Assembly (NCBI GenBank): GCA_963662175.1
Contig: OY759221.1
Span: 20,323,027-20,387,026 of the forward strand
DNA length: 64,000 nt
Reading direction: 5' to 3'
Source: Aradus depressus
Taxonomy: Eukaryota; Arthropoda; Insecta; Hemiptera; Aradidae
The position numbers and the translations under genes were made by a program. Position 1 is the stretch's first letter, and each line of letters starts with the position of its first letter. The notes under the pieces were generated by a model that was given only the letters and a program-made list of their open reading frames with translations, did not search any database and was not told where the DNA came from. Below are positions 1 to 10,728 of this stretch, in pieces.

Positions 1-1578
1 CTATTTTCATTATTTACGTATTTATTTATTCAAATTCTTTTTTCTTTTCATATAAAAAATAATGGTTGTGGCTAATCTCTAATATCAGTAAGAAAGCAAA
101 AATATGAAAATTATTTAATAAAATATAAAAAAAATGTATTTAACTTCCTCAGCTATGCGAAGTTATGTAATCGAAAGGGAAGTCGATGTTGAGTTTTAAT
201 GTTTTCCAATCCCCTGTTTCCAAAAAGGAAAACGAAATTCCCCTGGATGTGTGTATGTTTGTGAACATGATAACTGCCGATAGAATGAATATATTGACAC
301 TACATTGTAAATGTGTATTCAGAGGACCATAAAGACGACAGCTTTTGAGTTTCGGTGAAGTCGGCCAAAAGAAAGAGAGGGACTTTACACAAAAACGCCA
401 CTAACTGCAGATGTGATGAATGTATCGACATGAAAATGTATGTGAAACCTCGTTAGGACGACACCTATCAATTTTTAACGGAATGCAGGGGGTACCAGAC
501 GAGCGGGGGTGTTCTCAAAACCCTAATAAATGCCTGTGAAATGACGTTTCGAAAGTTTATACGTGGATCTAGCACCAAATAAAGGACCCCTGTCGATTTT
601 CAAAGCAATCGGCCAATGAGAAGAGGATCAGAGGAAGAAGTTCTTAATTAGTACTTACCAATTAAATTAAATTACTTACCAAATAACCATTTTGACTGAA
701 ATAGGACTGATCCGGTCGGGGACAAATTGTTGGGGGTAGGAAGGACTTATCCGGTTTTGTAAGAAACTAATAAGAAGAGGAACTATATATTTAGTGAGGC
801 CCCTATGATCTCAATAGTTCCCAAAGGAAAGCAAGCAAGTGGAGTGTATTTTATGGAGGTGAATTTATATATTATTAAGGGAGAGAAATAGTAGTAAGAT
901 AGAGTATGTACCTTAGCTATTGTCTTGTAAGAAAACTGTTGCGGCATAGAATTCTTCAATTCCACAATATCCATCATAAGTCAAGTTGATGTATGAATGT
1001 AACGACACGAAATTAAGATGATTAAAAAGTCCCTGAGTAAGACCCCTATATATTTTCAAGCAAATCGGTAGATTGTTTACAGAGAGAGCGCAAAAGCTTA
1101 GTTGATCTATATGCTATGGGGAAGTACATTGTCGTTGAATCACCGACTACTTCTTTTTTTTTTTGAACTGTTGATAAATACTTTACATCTTTTTTATTAG
1201 GTCTGTAAGATATTTTCAATGTTTTATACTCAAACAACTGGATATCATAACATGTTGGGGCATACAATTTCTCAGGTCGGGAGACAAATTAATCAATAAT
1301 CGCTAAAAGCTTTTCAGATTAACAATTCAGCGATGGAAGTGTTCAGATAAAGAGATACAGTAGGCGGCCAGTAGATGGCCTCTCATAGTTCTGAGATCCC
1401 CTTCGCTACTTCAAAATTTTAGTATTTTTCATTGTTAACGCCTATTGTTTTTGCCCAGTCTCAAAATTCTTATTTAAGTTTATTTTGACAACAATGAATA
1501 TGCTACTATTAAAAAAAAAACAAGAAGAGAGGTTTCTTTTTTAAAATTGTTAATGTTTTTATTTGAAATTGAAAAGAA
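1..1578. other. Gene-free 5' flank with decayed dispersed repeats
   Basis: I see no coding exon here; the short reading frames have no recognisable content. Positions about 395-660 and 970-1150 resemble the dispersed repeat whose internal module is the 144-bp satellite unit of the 52-57 kb array. Shared words are GATGTGATGAATGTATCGAC-like and GGGGAAGTACATTG followed by a GAATCACCGAC-like end. Promoter elements for the receptor gene that starts at 1579 cannot be placed with confidence. Confidence 0.5.
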
Positions 1579-2436
1579 ATGACAACTAAACGGAAATGTA
1601 TCGCAAAGGTTTTTACTTTGTCTCAATCAGTAGGCATTTTAACTTTTAATAACGATTTTATTTATAAACCAACATACATAATACGTTGTATAATTTTAGT
1701 GTCAACACTTACGCCTATAACAGTGATCACCGTTCTTTTCGCAGATTCTCCATCGGTGTATGGCGATTCAAAGACATTCGTTACTTACGTTGTGGACGCA
1801 ATACAGTTTTCTGTTAGTTCGATTTGTGCCATGTTGGCAATGATATTTATCAATTTTAGTAGACCCAATTTTAAAAAAACATTTCATATTCTAAATAATT
1901 ACAAGACATACAAGTCTCACGATTGGCATTTATATGTTTCTGTAGTTTTTTTTGTATTTATACTTTTATATGATATTAAATCTTTTTCATATGATGCATT
2001 GGAGGACAATGCTATGGGTTTGCTGGTTGTTATGACTGCATTTTATCTCCCGCTATTTGTGTCTGTTATGCTTATAACACAGTTCACCGATACTCTGGCA
2101 CGAATTAAAGATCTTTACGCATCTTTAAATATTCGACTTTTAATGTCCAGAACCAATCTGCAAGTTGATCAAATAATAAATGAAATTCTGAAACTCAACA
2201 AGGCCCGCCATTATTTAAACAATGCATACGCTAAATCTTTGTTATTTATATTTATTGGACATTTTTCTCTTTTTACTTGTCAACTATATTTTCTATGTCT
2301 GGGAATAAAGAAAGTAATCCAATATGGTTCAGCAATTGACCAGGGGATGGCACCAGATATATTTTTCTCTTGTTTATGTTATTTGGGTTATGAAAACTGG
2401 AAAATTGTATGGAACAGCTGTAATACTACGGCCCAA
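1579..2436 (+). CDS. GR alternative first exon 1a
   Basis: This exon has 286 codons from ATG at 1579 to CAA, then donor gtaagt. It encodes the N-terminus and most membrane segments of one receptor isoform. Motifs shared with exon 1b include FNNxFI, SPSV, LAMIxIN, WHLYxS and AFYLPLF, and both copies end at the same codon. Identity to 1b looks near half, so the duplication is not recent. The frame is intact with no internal stop. Confidence 0.82.
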
Positions 2437-5400
2437 GTAAGTATTAATCAAGTCTAGAGCTAAGATTGGGGGCGGCATGTGTTTAAATCCCAAATTGTAG
2501 ATTTCGTACATTTAATGTTGGTGCTGCGGCATTATTACATTGTTGGTACACAAATAAGCACTTTACACTCATTTGGTAAGACCTAACAAGTATTATACTA
2601 CAGAAATTCGCAGCTCCCGGTATCGTTCGTCGTTTTCCGGCACAGTACTATCCTCGAACGTCTGCATATTTTCGTAGTTGCAATTTCTAGGGTTTTTGTT
2701 TCAGATTTTTGGTGGTAGGTACTTTACACTCCATCCTAAATAGCACATACTCACTAACAACCTAAATTCGTGGATCTGAGTCCCTCCAGAATTAACAGAA
2801 GTTTATAATTCAGTTTACTGATGGTTGTTTGCAACCTCTCCATAGCTATTTTAATATTTTATGACGGCAGTACTTATCAAAACCGTAAAAGTATCACAAG
2901 TGATTTTCTAGAATTTTTAGAGAAAAATAGACAAAGAGAGAATTGGACATTAGATGCATATGTCAACAGATCTTGAACGTCAGGTAATTAAAAGTTGATT
3001 TGCTATACTGGAGGAAAAAAATATAGTAAAGAAGACATGAATATTTGAAGAAAATAATTCTTCATTTGTGTTTTCTCGATTTGTATTTTTTGACGTATAT
3101 TGCCCATTTATCATTTGGTTTGATCGTTTTCATGATGTAGCTATGACAGCTTCGATAATATCTCGAAGTATTCATTCATATTTCACAATCAATGATTGCT
3201 AAAAGGTTTTTCCGAAGGCAAAATCAACTTAAACATTAATTATTCCCCATCTAAAAAAAATTGAATGTAAGATTGATATCATTATTAATTGTGTTTTAGT
3301 CCAGACTCGACAGAGAAATGGATAGTGAAAGGAAACGTTTAGGAATGGTGTTTTCATGGTCTCAAATTTTCGGAATTTTAATTTTTAACAATAATTTTAT
3401 TTTAATACCATCATACATTTTAAAAAGTACAATTCTGTCTATAGTGCTTGTAAGCACTGCAACATATGCCTCATTGTTCGGTCAATCTCCATCCGTTGCT
3501 CAAGAAACTGTTACCCTAGTTACACATATTATGGACGGAATACAATATTCAGCTCCTGGTTTATCTTCCGTATTGGCAATGATATATATCAATTATAATA
3601 GACTTCAGTTGAAGAAAACCTACACAATTTTAGATAATTACAAAATAAAAGTATCCCATAACTGGCATTTATATATATCTCTTTGTATTTTATTTTCTAC
3701 ATTTTCTTTTGATATTATTCCAGGAGAAATATATAAAAATATTGGCTTTTTAACTGTTGATATTGCGTTCTACCTTCCATTATTTGTATTCCTGTTGATA
3801 GGAACTCAGTTTACTCAAACAATGGCCCTTATTAAAGATTTGTATTTATCATTAAGATATAGACTTTTATCAACAAAAGAAAATGATAAAATTTGTCAAA
3901 TTACCATTGAGATACTGAAAATCAAAAAAGCATGCTATTGGCTAAATGCTGCTTATAGCAAATCTTTGCTTTTTATTTTTACTGGGCAGTTTTGTATTTT
4001 TACTTCTCAACTATATTTCCTCTCTTTCGGTACGCTGAAATATATGAGACAAAAATCAGAAACAACCTTTTCTCCTCTTCTTTATTTCTGTTGCATTTTT
4101 AATGTTGCTTATGAAAGTTGGAAAATTATTTGGATTTGCTCTACTACTAAAGCGCAAGTAAGTAAAATAAGAAAATATTGGAGAGAAAAAAAGAGGTATT
4201 TATTTATTAGTATTAACAACAATCATGCTAATTCGTTGTAGTTATAACAGATAATTTCATCTAATAGCTAACAAGATAAACATTATATAATATAAAAGAG
4301 GGCGCCGGTAGCTCAGTAGTATGCGTGCTTGTCTTCTGAGCTCAAGATCGTGGGTTCGAAACCCGACCGAGGCCCTTAGTTTATTTTATCTGGGAGGTAG
4401 AATAAACTTAAGCGCGCCGTCCTTCGGATGGCCCCGAGCCTGTACGATATCAGATACTCGTTAAAGACCCCCTATCCTAGGTGAATAATAATTTAGGGTA
4501 GGCAAAATTTAGGACTCCCATAGTAGAGTCAGGCTCATGTCCACCAGAGTGACGAAAGAGCGCTCTGGTAGTAGGTGATATGACCTCGTAGTTAAAGCCC
4601 GGGCATGAGTCATAAAACCTAACCTATAATATAAAAACATTATAAACTATCGGGAGCATCAGAGTTGAATTTTCTTTATGGCACTCTTTGTTGGTTAGTT
4701 ATTGTGACTCTTGCCCGGACTTTAACTACGTTCATATCGCCTACTACCAAAGCGCTCTTTCGTCACTCTGTTGGACATGAGCCCGACTCTACTATGACAG
4801 TTTTAAATTTGTCCAACCCTTAATTTTTATTCACCTAGGGTAGGGGTCTTTAACGAGTACCTGACATCGTTCAGGCTCGGAACCATCGCTTAACGTCCCA
4901 TCCGAAGGACGGCGTGCTCAAGTTTATTTTACCTCCCCGATAAACTAAACTAAAGGGCCTCAGTCTAGTTTCGAACCCACGTTCTTGCGCTCAGAAGATA
5001 ATAAGCACTTATCCCACTGAGCTACCGGCGCCCTCACCAGCGAAGAATATTGTAGGTTCAATATAATGTAGATCAGGAAGTATATTGTCACAGTTGAGAA
5101 CTAGTTTTCTTTGATGGAGATAATATCTCCATCAAAGAAATCTAGTTCTCAACTGTTATATTATAACAATTGACTCTCTTCAATTCTCAATACGGGAGTG
5201 TTTCGCACCCAACGACTTACAAAGGCACTATACCACAGGTCCGTTACAGTCTAGGTTTCTTCCTGGTGGAGTAGCCTCAACGCTTGCTTTCTAAGTGGAA
5301 ATCCCGGCTTTCCCAATTAAAATGAAAAAGAAAACAAGACAGCTACTCAAAGAAACTAATTAAGTTCATTTCAAATTACAGGTGACAAAATTCAACAAGG

Positions 5401-6540
5401 CTCTGTACAGAAAGTGTATAATAGACCGAAAGAATGAGCTGTGTAAAAATGTAAGTTACTATTTTACTAATTAACCAAAACTCGTTCTCCGAAAAATATT
5501 AGGATAAACAAACCAGTGCGGTGAGGCTTCCAATCAAATACATCGTTGTGGCATTTCTTACCAAGAATTAATTTGATGGAATGATCCCAAGCTAAACCCA
5601 ACTATAATTGTCAAGTCCCAACATACGAAAAACAGATTATTTTTTATATATTGTAGTTCCAAATTGTAGTATGTACTCAGTGACGTATTACGGATAACTT
5701 CTGATTTGAATTCACAGAATATTGCATTCATATTTTCACATATTTTTTTTGTGATTGTGTTAATATAGTGAAGAATATTGTAGATTCAATATATTGAATC
5801 TCTTGAAAACATGTCACAGAATTTTACAATTAACATTAATACCTGTACCACTCAATAAATATATGGTTAATTAAAACAATTTGCAGACCTTAGTGAAGAT
5901 CTATCTTCTGAGAAATGAGTTTGAGCCCATCACAGCCTACAGATTTTTCAATGTCGACTTCCCACTATTATTTGCGGTAATTCAATTTATTTTTCTAAAT
6001 ATTTCATTCGTAAATTAATGATTATTTAATTGTAGTGTAATTAGACGAATATTTAAATTACTTCTTAAACATATCAATAAATGAATGAACGAAATTTTGT
6101 TGTATTTTTGCTTTTTAAGAATACCAGCATAAAGTTCAAAATATAGCATAAAATGCTAATGCGAATGAATAGGATTGGTGCGTGTGTCATGAAGTCAATG
6201 GTTTTTGTAAAAAATAAATAAAAATATTTTTGCATATTATTTATTATTTAAAATTAATAGCACCCCCGGTATGGATGTACTTTTCTCTTGGGAGGGAAAA
6301 TATAAATATATTAAACGTTCTAGAAAAAATTTGAACATGACAAAATGTCAAAACATTTGATGAAATTTAAAAATAAATATTCTGGCAAACAAAATGAACT
6401 TTTTACGTATATGTATATATTGTAATTATGATTTCAATATATGTAACTAATACCAATGTTGTTCTTGTTCTTTTCAGATGCTAGCCTCAGCTTCATCATA
6501 CTTGGTCATACTTGTACAGTTTCAGATGTCCCTGTGGTAG
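1579..6540 (+). CDS. Gustatory receptor gene, two alternative first exons and shared C-terminus
   Basis: Seven-transmembrane insect chemoreceptor of the gustatory receptor (GR) family, expected in the dendrite membrane of taste neurons as a ligand-gated cation channel. Exons: 1a 1579-2436, 1b 3318-4157, shared 5382-5450, 5887-5976 and 6478-6540 (TAG). Both first exons end in codon CAA followed by gtaagt, and all later junctions are phase 0 with good AG acceptors. The product is 359 aa (1a) or 353 aa (1b), slightly short for GRs. The last exon encodes SSYLVILVQF, matching the family's C-terminal TYhhhhhQF signature. Exon 1 holds about six hydrophobic segments. Two inverted SINEs lie in the intron after 1b. 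No private C-terminal exon for 1a is visible in 2437-3317, so 1a probably splices to the shared exons; it could also be a stranded duplicate. Ligand unknown. Confidence 0.88.
2437..3317 (+). other. Intron/promoter interval between GR exons 1a and 1b
   Basis: This is AT-rich DNA with no exon I can support. A start site for isoform 1b should lie here if the GR locus uses one promoter per first exon, as is common for multi-isoform insect GR genes. I found no clear TATA or initiator pair. Confidence 0.45.
3318..4157 (+). CDS. GR alternative first exon 1b
   Basis: This exon has 280 codons from ATG at 3318 to CAA, followed by donor gtaagt at 4158. It lies closest to the shared exons and would be the default first exon. 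The sequence parallels exon 1a throughout (SQxxGIL, ITQF/GTQF, IKDLYxSL, CQLYFL/SQLYFL). No frame damage is seen. Confidence 0.84.
4298..4624 (+). mobile_element. tRNA-derived SINE, near full length, with 12-bp TSD
   Basis: The head GGGCGCCGGTAGCTCAGT carries a pol III A box, and GGTTCGAAACCC is a B box. A conserved central part (CCTTCGGATGG, CGTTAAAGACCCC) and the tail CATAAAACCTAACCT follow. The 12-bp sequence TATAATATAAAA occurs at 4286-4297 and again at 4625-4636, which is a perfect target-site duplication and shows retroposition. It lies in the intron of the gustatory receptor gene. Confidence 0.92.
4690..5035 (-). mobile_element. tRNA-derived SINE, inverted, tail-to-tail with the previous copy
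   Basis: This is the same SINE family on the minus strand: tail at about 4690, B box near 4970 and head ending at 5035. Together with the copy at 4298-4624 it forms a 740-bp inverted repeat with a spacer of about 65 bp. A transcript of the intron could fold into a long hairpin. The copy is more diverged than its partner. Confidence 0.88.
5091..5155. repeat. 65-bp near-perfect palindrome
   Basis: The arms CAGTTGAGAACTAG...GGAGATA and their complement meet around a single base at 5123. Arms are about 32 nt with one or two mismatches. It lies just beyond the SINE head in the GR intron and can form a cruciform or hairpin. No coding or known regulatory content is recognised. Confidence 0.8.
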
Positions 6541-6574
6541 TGTTGTTGTTATTTAGGATTACGATCATTGGAAG

Positions 6575-7931
6575 CAGAGTTGGGCATTATTCTTCTTTTT
6601 TTTTTTTAATTTATTGAATTAAAAATGCAACTAAAAATTAATTGTATAAAAGTAGTTGAACATTGATTAGTTGACAATTAAAGTACTTAATTTTTTTGTG
6701 ACAATTTCTTAATTCGCTCTTAATTGTCAGTCGGTAATTGATTTGCTAAAATTTAGACATGTCTATTATACCTATGTCTGAACGAAAAATTGATGTATTT
6801 GTTACATGTATTACGTAATGTATTTATTTAATGCAGTTTGTTAAAAGGATAATGCATTATTTTTACTATCATTTAATTATTTTATAAATAAACTGAAAAA
6901 ACGAATTAAATGTAATTTATATGAATGCATATGTATTCAAAATGTTTGCGTTAACAATATAGAAAGGACGTTGAAACTACAAGTTATTTCACTTAGCCTC
7001 ATTGGGATATGAACTTTAATCCATCAGATTGCCCTTCCTAAATCTGTCATGTGAAAAGATTATTATTTTGCTATGGTAAATTCATCAAATTCCGACAAAT
7101 TGCAGATGAAATATTTTAAAATAAGGAATAATCTTAAAAGCAAGTTAATGTAAAAAACTAATTTCATTATCACAATCCCACAGGTATTTTAATATAACAA
7201 AGAATAATTAGTAAAATTGAAAGATAGTTTTTTTTTTAAACTTTACATGATCACCGAAAGTCACATACGTTTTTTTTTTTTAATTTATTGTGAAATGAAA
7301 TTATTAGGTAGATATTTTATTGTAATATTAAAAGAATTTGCAACATTAAAAGATCATTTTATCGTTGTTTGTTTGTTTGTTGATGTGTTTGAACTAAATA
7401 GGATTTCCAATGTTATTTTATTTTTGGCTTTGTGTATGATGCATATTAGCCATGTATATATTGAAGCATAAATGTGCTATCCAGCTATTGACATCCATGG
7501 CCCCGGGAGGGAGTTCTATCTTTGAAATAAAACTCACTCCCGGACGAGATTCGAACCCGCAAACCATAGCGAGACCATGCGACCAAAGCCCCCAATTTTC
7601 ATTGTTTTTAAGTTCAATTTTATTTCATGCAATAAAACTTGTTAAAACGTATGGGTTTTGCTATATTACCCTCAAATAACGATTTTTAAAATGTAATAAT
7701 TTGTAAAAAAAAAATTAACTAGTACAGTTCAAAAATTAAGTAAATTAATTTTTTCTTCAGCTGTAGCCTCCAATTGTCAATTGAATCAATTCAAAACTAC
7801 AATTGACAATTAATTATAAGTTGTTAATTGAAAATACATTGTATAATTACAACTAAGTAATCGTCAATTACCGTAAGCACAACTAACAATTAATGTAATT
7901 GTTAGTTTCAACTAAATTTTGCCCAACTCTG
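6575..7931. mobile_element. Non-autonomous hAT element with 8-bp TSD
   Basis: The element begins CAGAGTTGGGCA and ends with the complement TGCCCAACTCTG. It is flanked by perfect 8-bp duplications ATTGGAAG at 6567-6574 and 7932-7939. An 8-bp TSD with CAG...CTG ends is the hAT superfamily hallmark. The 1357-bp interior is AT-rich with repeated subterminal words (ACAATTAA, TTGTCAATT, CTAACAATTA) and has no transposase. A tRNA-like SINE relic at about 7497-7594 is nested inside it. It sits just after the receptor gene stop codon. Confidence 0.88.
7497..7594 (-). mobile_element. tRNA-like SINE relic of a second family
   Basis: On the minus strand a B-box-like GCGGGTTCGAATCTCGTC follows a degraded tRNA-like segment, and CGGGAGTGAGTTTTATTTC follows that. 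It differs in body from the abundant SINE family of this window. It is nested in the hAT element at 6575-7931, so it is younger than that insertion. Confidence 0.5.
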
Positions 7932-8250
7932 ATTGGAAGGATGGGCTTTACGGTAGCCACACAGCTTTTTATCGGTTGTTTAATCTATATAAATGGCAAA
8001 TTTACTTTAATTTAAATAATTAAATGATAATAAAAACTTACAATTATTTTGTATGATTTTTAAAATTGCACTTGTCTAGGTTCGAGAACTAGGCGACTCA
8101 AATGTAAAAAGGATGCAAATCCAGTACGACTTTTGTTCTTTTGGTGTCAAGATACGAAAGACAAAGATTTGAAAGAATTGAGCGTGTTTTTGAATATTTT
8201 AGTATGGGTTAAAGAACTTTCATATATGGAGTTACAGTTAGTCAATATGG

Positions 8251-8295
8251 TATATATATGTTGTACCAATAGTACACTACACTAGTACCGACATC
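8251..8295 (+). promoter_or_regulatory. Probable TATA box and start region of the secreted-protein gene
   Basis: TATATATATG at 8251 lies about 45 bp before the ATG at 8296. A start near AGTACACTA (8271-8280) would be at a normal TATA-to-start distance and give a very short leader. This is inferred from spacing only. Confidence 0.35.
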
Positions 8296-10728
8296 ATGTT
8301 CAAACAACTATCTGTTTTGGTTATTATTGTAAATATTTTCATTAGCTCTGTGGCTCCCGTCATTCTTAGAGATGGTAAGTTTCAGATTATTGATTACTTT
8401 CAACTTGTATTTTTTTTTTTTAAGTATGCGCCAAGTAAGGAGGACCTCGATTGCTACTGAGTTGTCCTCTGATAGTGAAGGAACGTGTATCTTCTAGAAG
8501 AGCAGTTCCCGAACGGTTTTTTTTGGTGTTTCACCTCATTAAATCGTCTGAAAGAAACTATCACCTAATATTTTTTATACAACATACAAATATGTCAACA
8601 CCCTCAGTCATGTGGGTAGGTAAATACACAAATATATCATTGATTAGCATATAAGTTTGTTTTGCATGTGGTTCATGCCCGGGCTTCAACTAAGGTCATA
8701 TCGCCCTCATATTTGAAATATGTGTCATGGTAACAAATGCTACAATGATGAACTTGATTGTCTCTTAACTGTCAAATCCCAACTTACGAAGACCAAGCTT
8801 TGGTTAATTATTAAAATATTAAGTTACACTGAAAAAATAAATTTCGATAATTGCCTTTGCAGTGGTTGTTTCAGTGTTTCCTGCAATTATCTTGAATACT
8901 CTTAAACCTACACGATAGTCAACGTTGTTGCTCTTTCACTGTTTGGATATATATGTAGTCAGTTTGTTATTATGACTCAAGCGCGGGCTTTAATGAGGTT
9001 ATATCACCTACTAACAAAGCGCTCTTTCGTCGCTCTGATGGACATAAGCTCGACTCTACTATGGTAGTCCTAAATTTTGCCTACTCTAAATTTTTAATCA
9101 CTTTGAGTAGGGTGTTTTTAACGAGTAGGACCGTCGCTTAACGTTCCATCCAAAGGATGGAGTGCTTAAGTTTATTTTACCTCCCAGAAAAAATAAACTG
9201 AGGGCCTCGGCAGGGTTTCGAACCCGCGAACTTGAGCAATAGGCAAGCACGCGTACCACTGAGCTACCGGCGCCCTCTCTCTCTATACATATAATTTTTC
9301 AAAGGGGATTGTTTGCCCTCCCCTCTCCCTACTCTTCCCTCTCAATTTGCTTTTCCCTAGGCAAGAGTTTCTTCACGTAATTTTTCCCTTATTGTTAAAA
9401 AAGAGCAAAATAACAATGATGTGAAAGTCGTGTTTCATGTACAAAAACATTATTTCATATTTAGCTTTGATCACATCAAACATACTGACTAGTATCGATT
9501 CAAAGAAAACCCGAAAAGTTACTACACAAAATTGGATTAGCACTAATTCGACTTACCGAGGGTTCGAATTATCTGTTGAGCGATGCGTTCCGGATCAAAG
9601 TTTATTGTAAATTTTTTTTCTTGATTTGGCCTCCAAAATAAGTTCCTAGGGCAAGATGCATTCTATCTTGTATATAAATAGAACACACTGGACGAAAGCT
9701 GATTAACAATTAACAACAAAGAACACGTTAGGGCATTCAGACTTTACCTCATTTATAAACGAACAAGACCCTAGACCCTAGTAAAATAGAATTATCACTG
9801 TTTATATTTACAAAAGTAGGACCATTAACGAACAACTTGAACACATCTTCAATGACAATCTTACAGACTATCATCATCCGAATACCAAACTGCACTTCAA
9901 CAAAATGACTGAAATTTAGAGTGATGGAAGCTCACGATCATTACAATTTTTGTTCCAGATCACCAGAAGTCATTATTGGATCATTTTAAATCACACAAAC
10001 TCGGTTCAAAACAGTATACAGACGTGAACACTGGTCGGGTCAAGATGAGGCTACACGCCAACAAAGAAGAACAAAGAGCAAAAGCGTTGCGTCAGTCAGA
10101 ACCTGGAGTGGAACGTTCAGCTAGAGTTTTGGAGCTTCTACCGCAAGCAGTGAACGCCTTATCACATTATAAAGCCGTGGAGGCTTCAATGAAGGAAAGA
10201 AGAATGGAGCGACAATTATTACAAACAGAATCAAATTTTGTTGCCCAACAATCCGCTGGAGTGAATCAAGACATAAAAACAACAAGTGCTTTTTTCAATT
10301 TGACCAATCAATTGTTAAGTATTTTGAGTAATTTACCATTTTTATCAAGTATTAGTGATACATTGAATGCTACAATGCTCTCAAATGGAACCAATCAATT
10401 CTTGGTTTTATTTGGTCAATTGGATGACAAAAAGAAACAACCAAATACAACGACCCAAGATCCACAAATTACTTTCCCAACTACCGTGGTGCCTGAAAAT
10501 AATACAAATGTTCCTCAAGATCAGAACCCAGACGGGAAGTCGTCAGTGATAAATACGACGGCACAACTGCCAACGTCAGTAACAAATACACAGGGATTAG
10601 GTGAGCCAGTACCACATATACCAGAGATCCAGAATACTGGCTCGAACCTGCCGGGCCCTGGTGTGGTTCTTCAGAACCGACCTGGCTCTGTTCCTGAGAT
10701 CAATCCCATTCCAACACTGAAACCATGA
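8296..10728 (+). CDS. Secreted Thr/Asn/Pro-rich protein of unknown function
   Basis: Two exons, 8296-8374 and 9959-10728 (TGA), are joined in phase 1 (GAT codon across GT-AG) and give 282 aa. Residues 1-20 or so form a signal peptide: M-F-K-Q, a Leu/Val/Ile core, then SSVAPV. The middle is basic and helical-looking (KEEQRAKALRQ, MKERRMERQ). A hydrophobic LLSILSNLPFL stretch follows, then a C-terminal third rich in Thr, Asn, Pro and Gln. Several N-glycosylation sequons (NLT, NAT, NGT, NTT) suggest an extracellular glycoprotein. I recognise no family; a salivary, cuticular or haemolymph role is only guesswork. AATAAA signals occur near 10826 and 10982. The intron holds SINE pieces. Confidence 0.7.
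8672..8705 (-). mobile_element. SINE tail fragment
   Basis: CATGCCCGGGCTTCAACTAA and the ATATCGCC after it match the 3' part of the abundant tRNA-derived SINE in minus orientation. Only the tail end survives. Confidence 0.7.
8960..9277 (-). mobile_element. tRNA-derived SINE, near full length
   Basis: This minus-strand copy has its head at 9277 (GGGCGCCGGTAGCTCAGTGG), its B box near 9222 and the conserved central CGTTAA words, and its tail lies near 8960. Several substitutions mark it as an old copy. It lies in the intron of the secreted-protein gene. Confidence 0.88.
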
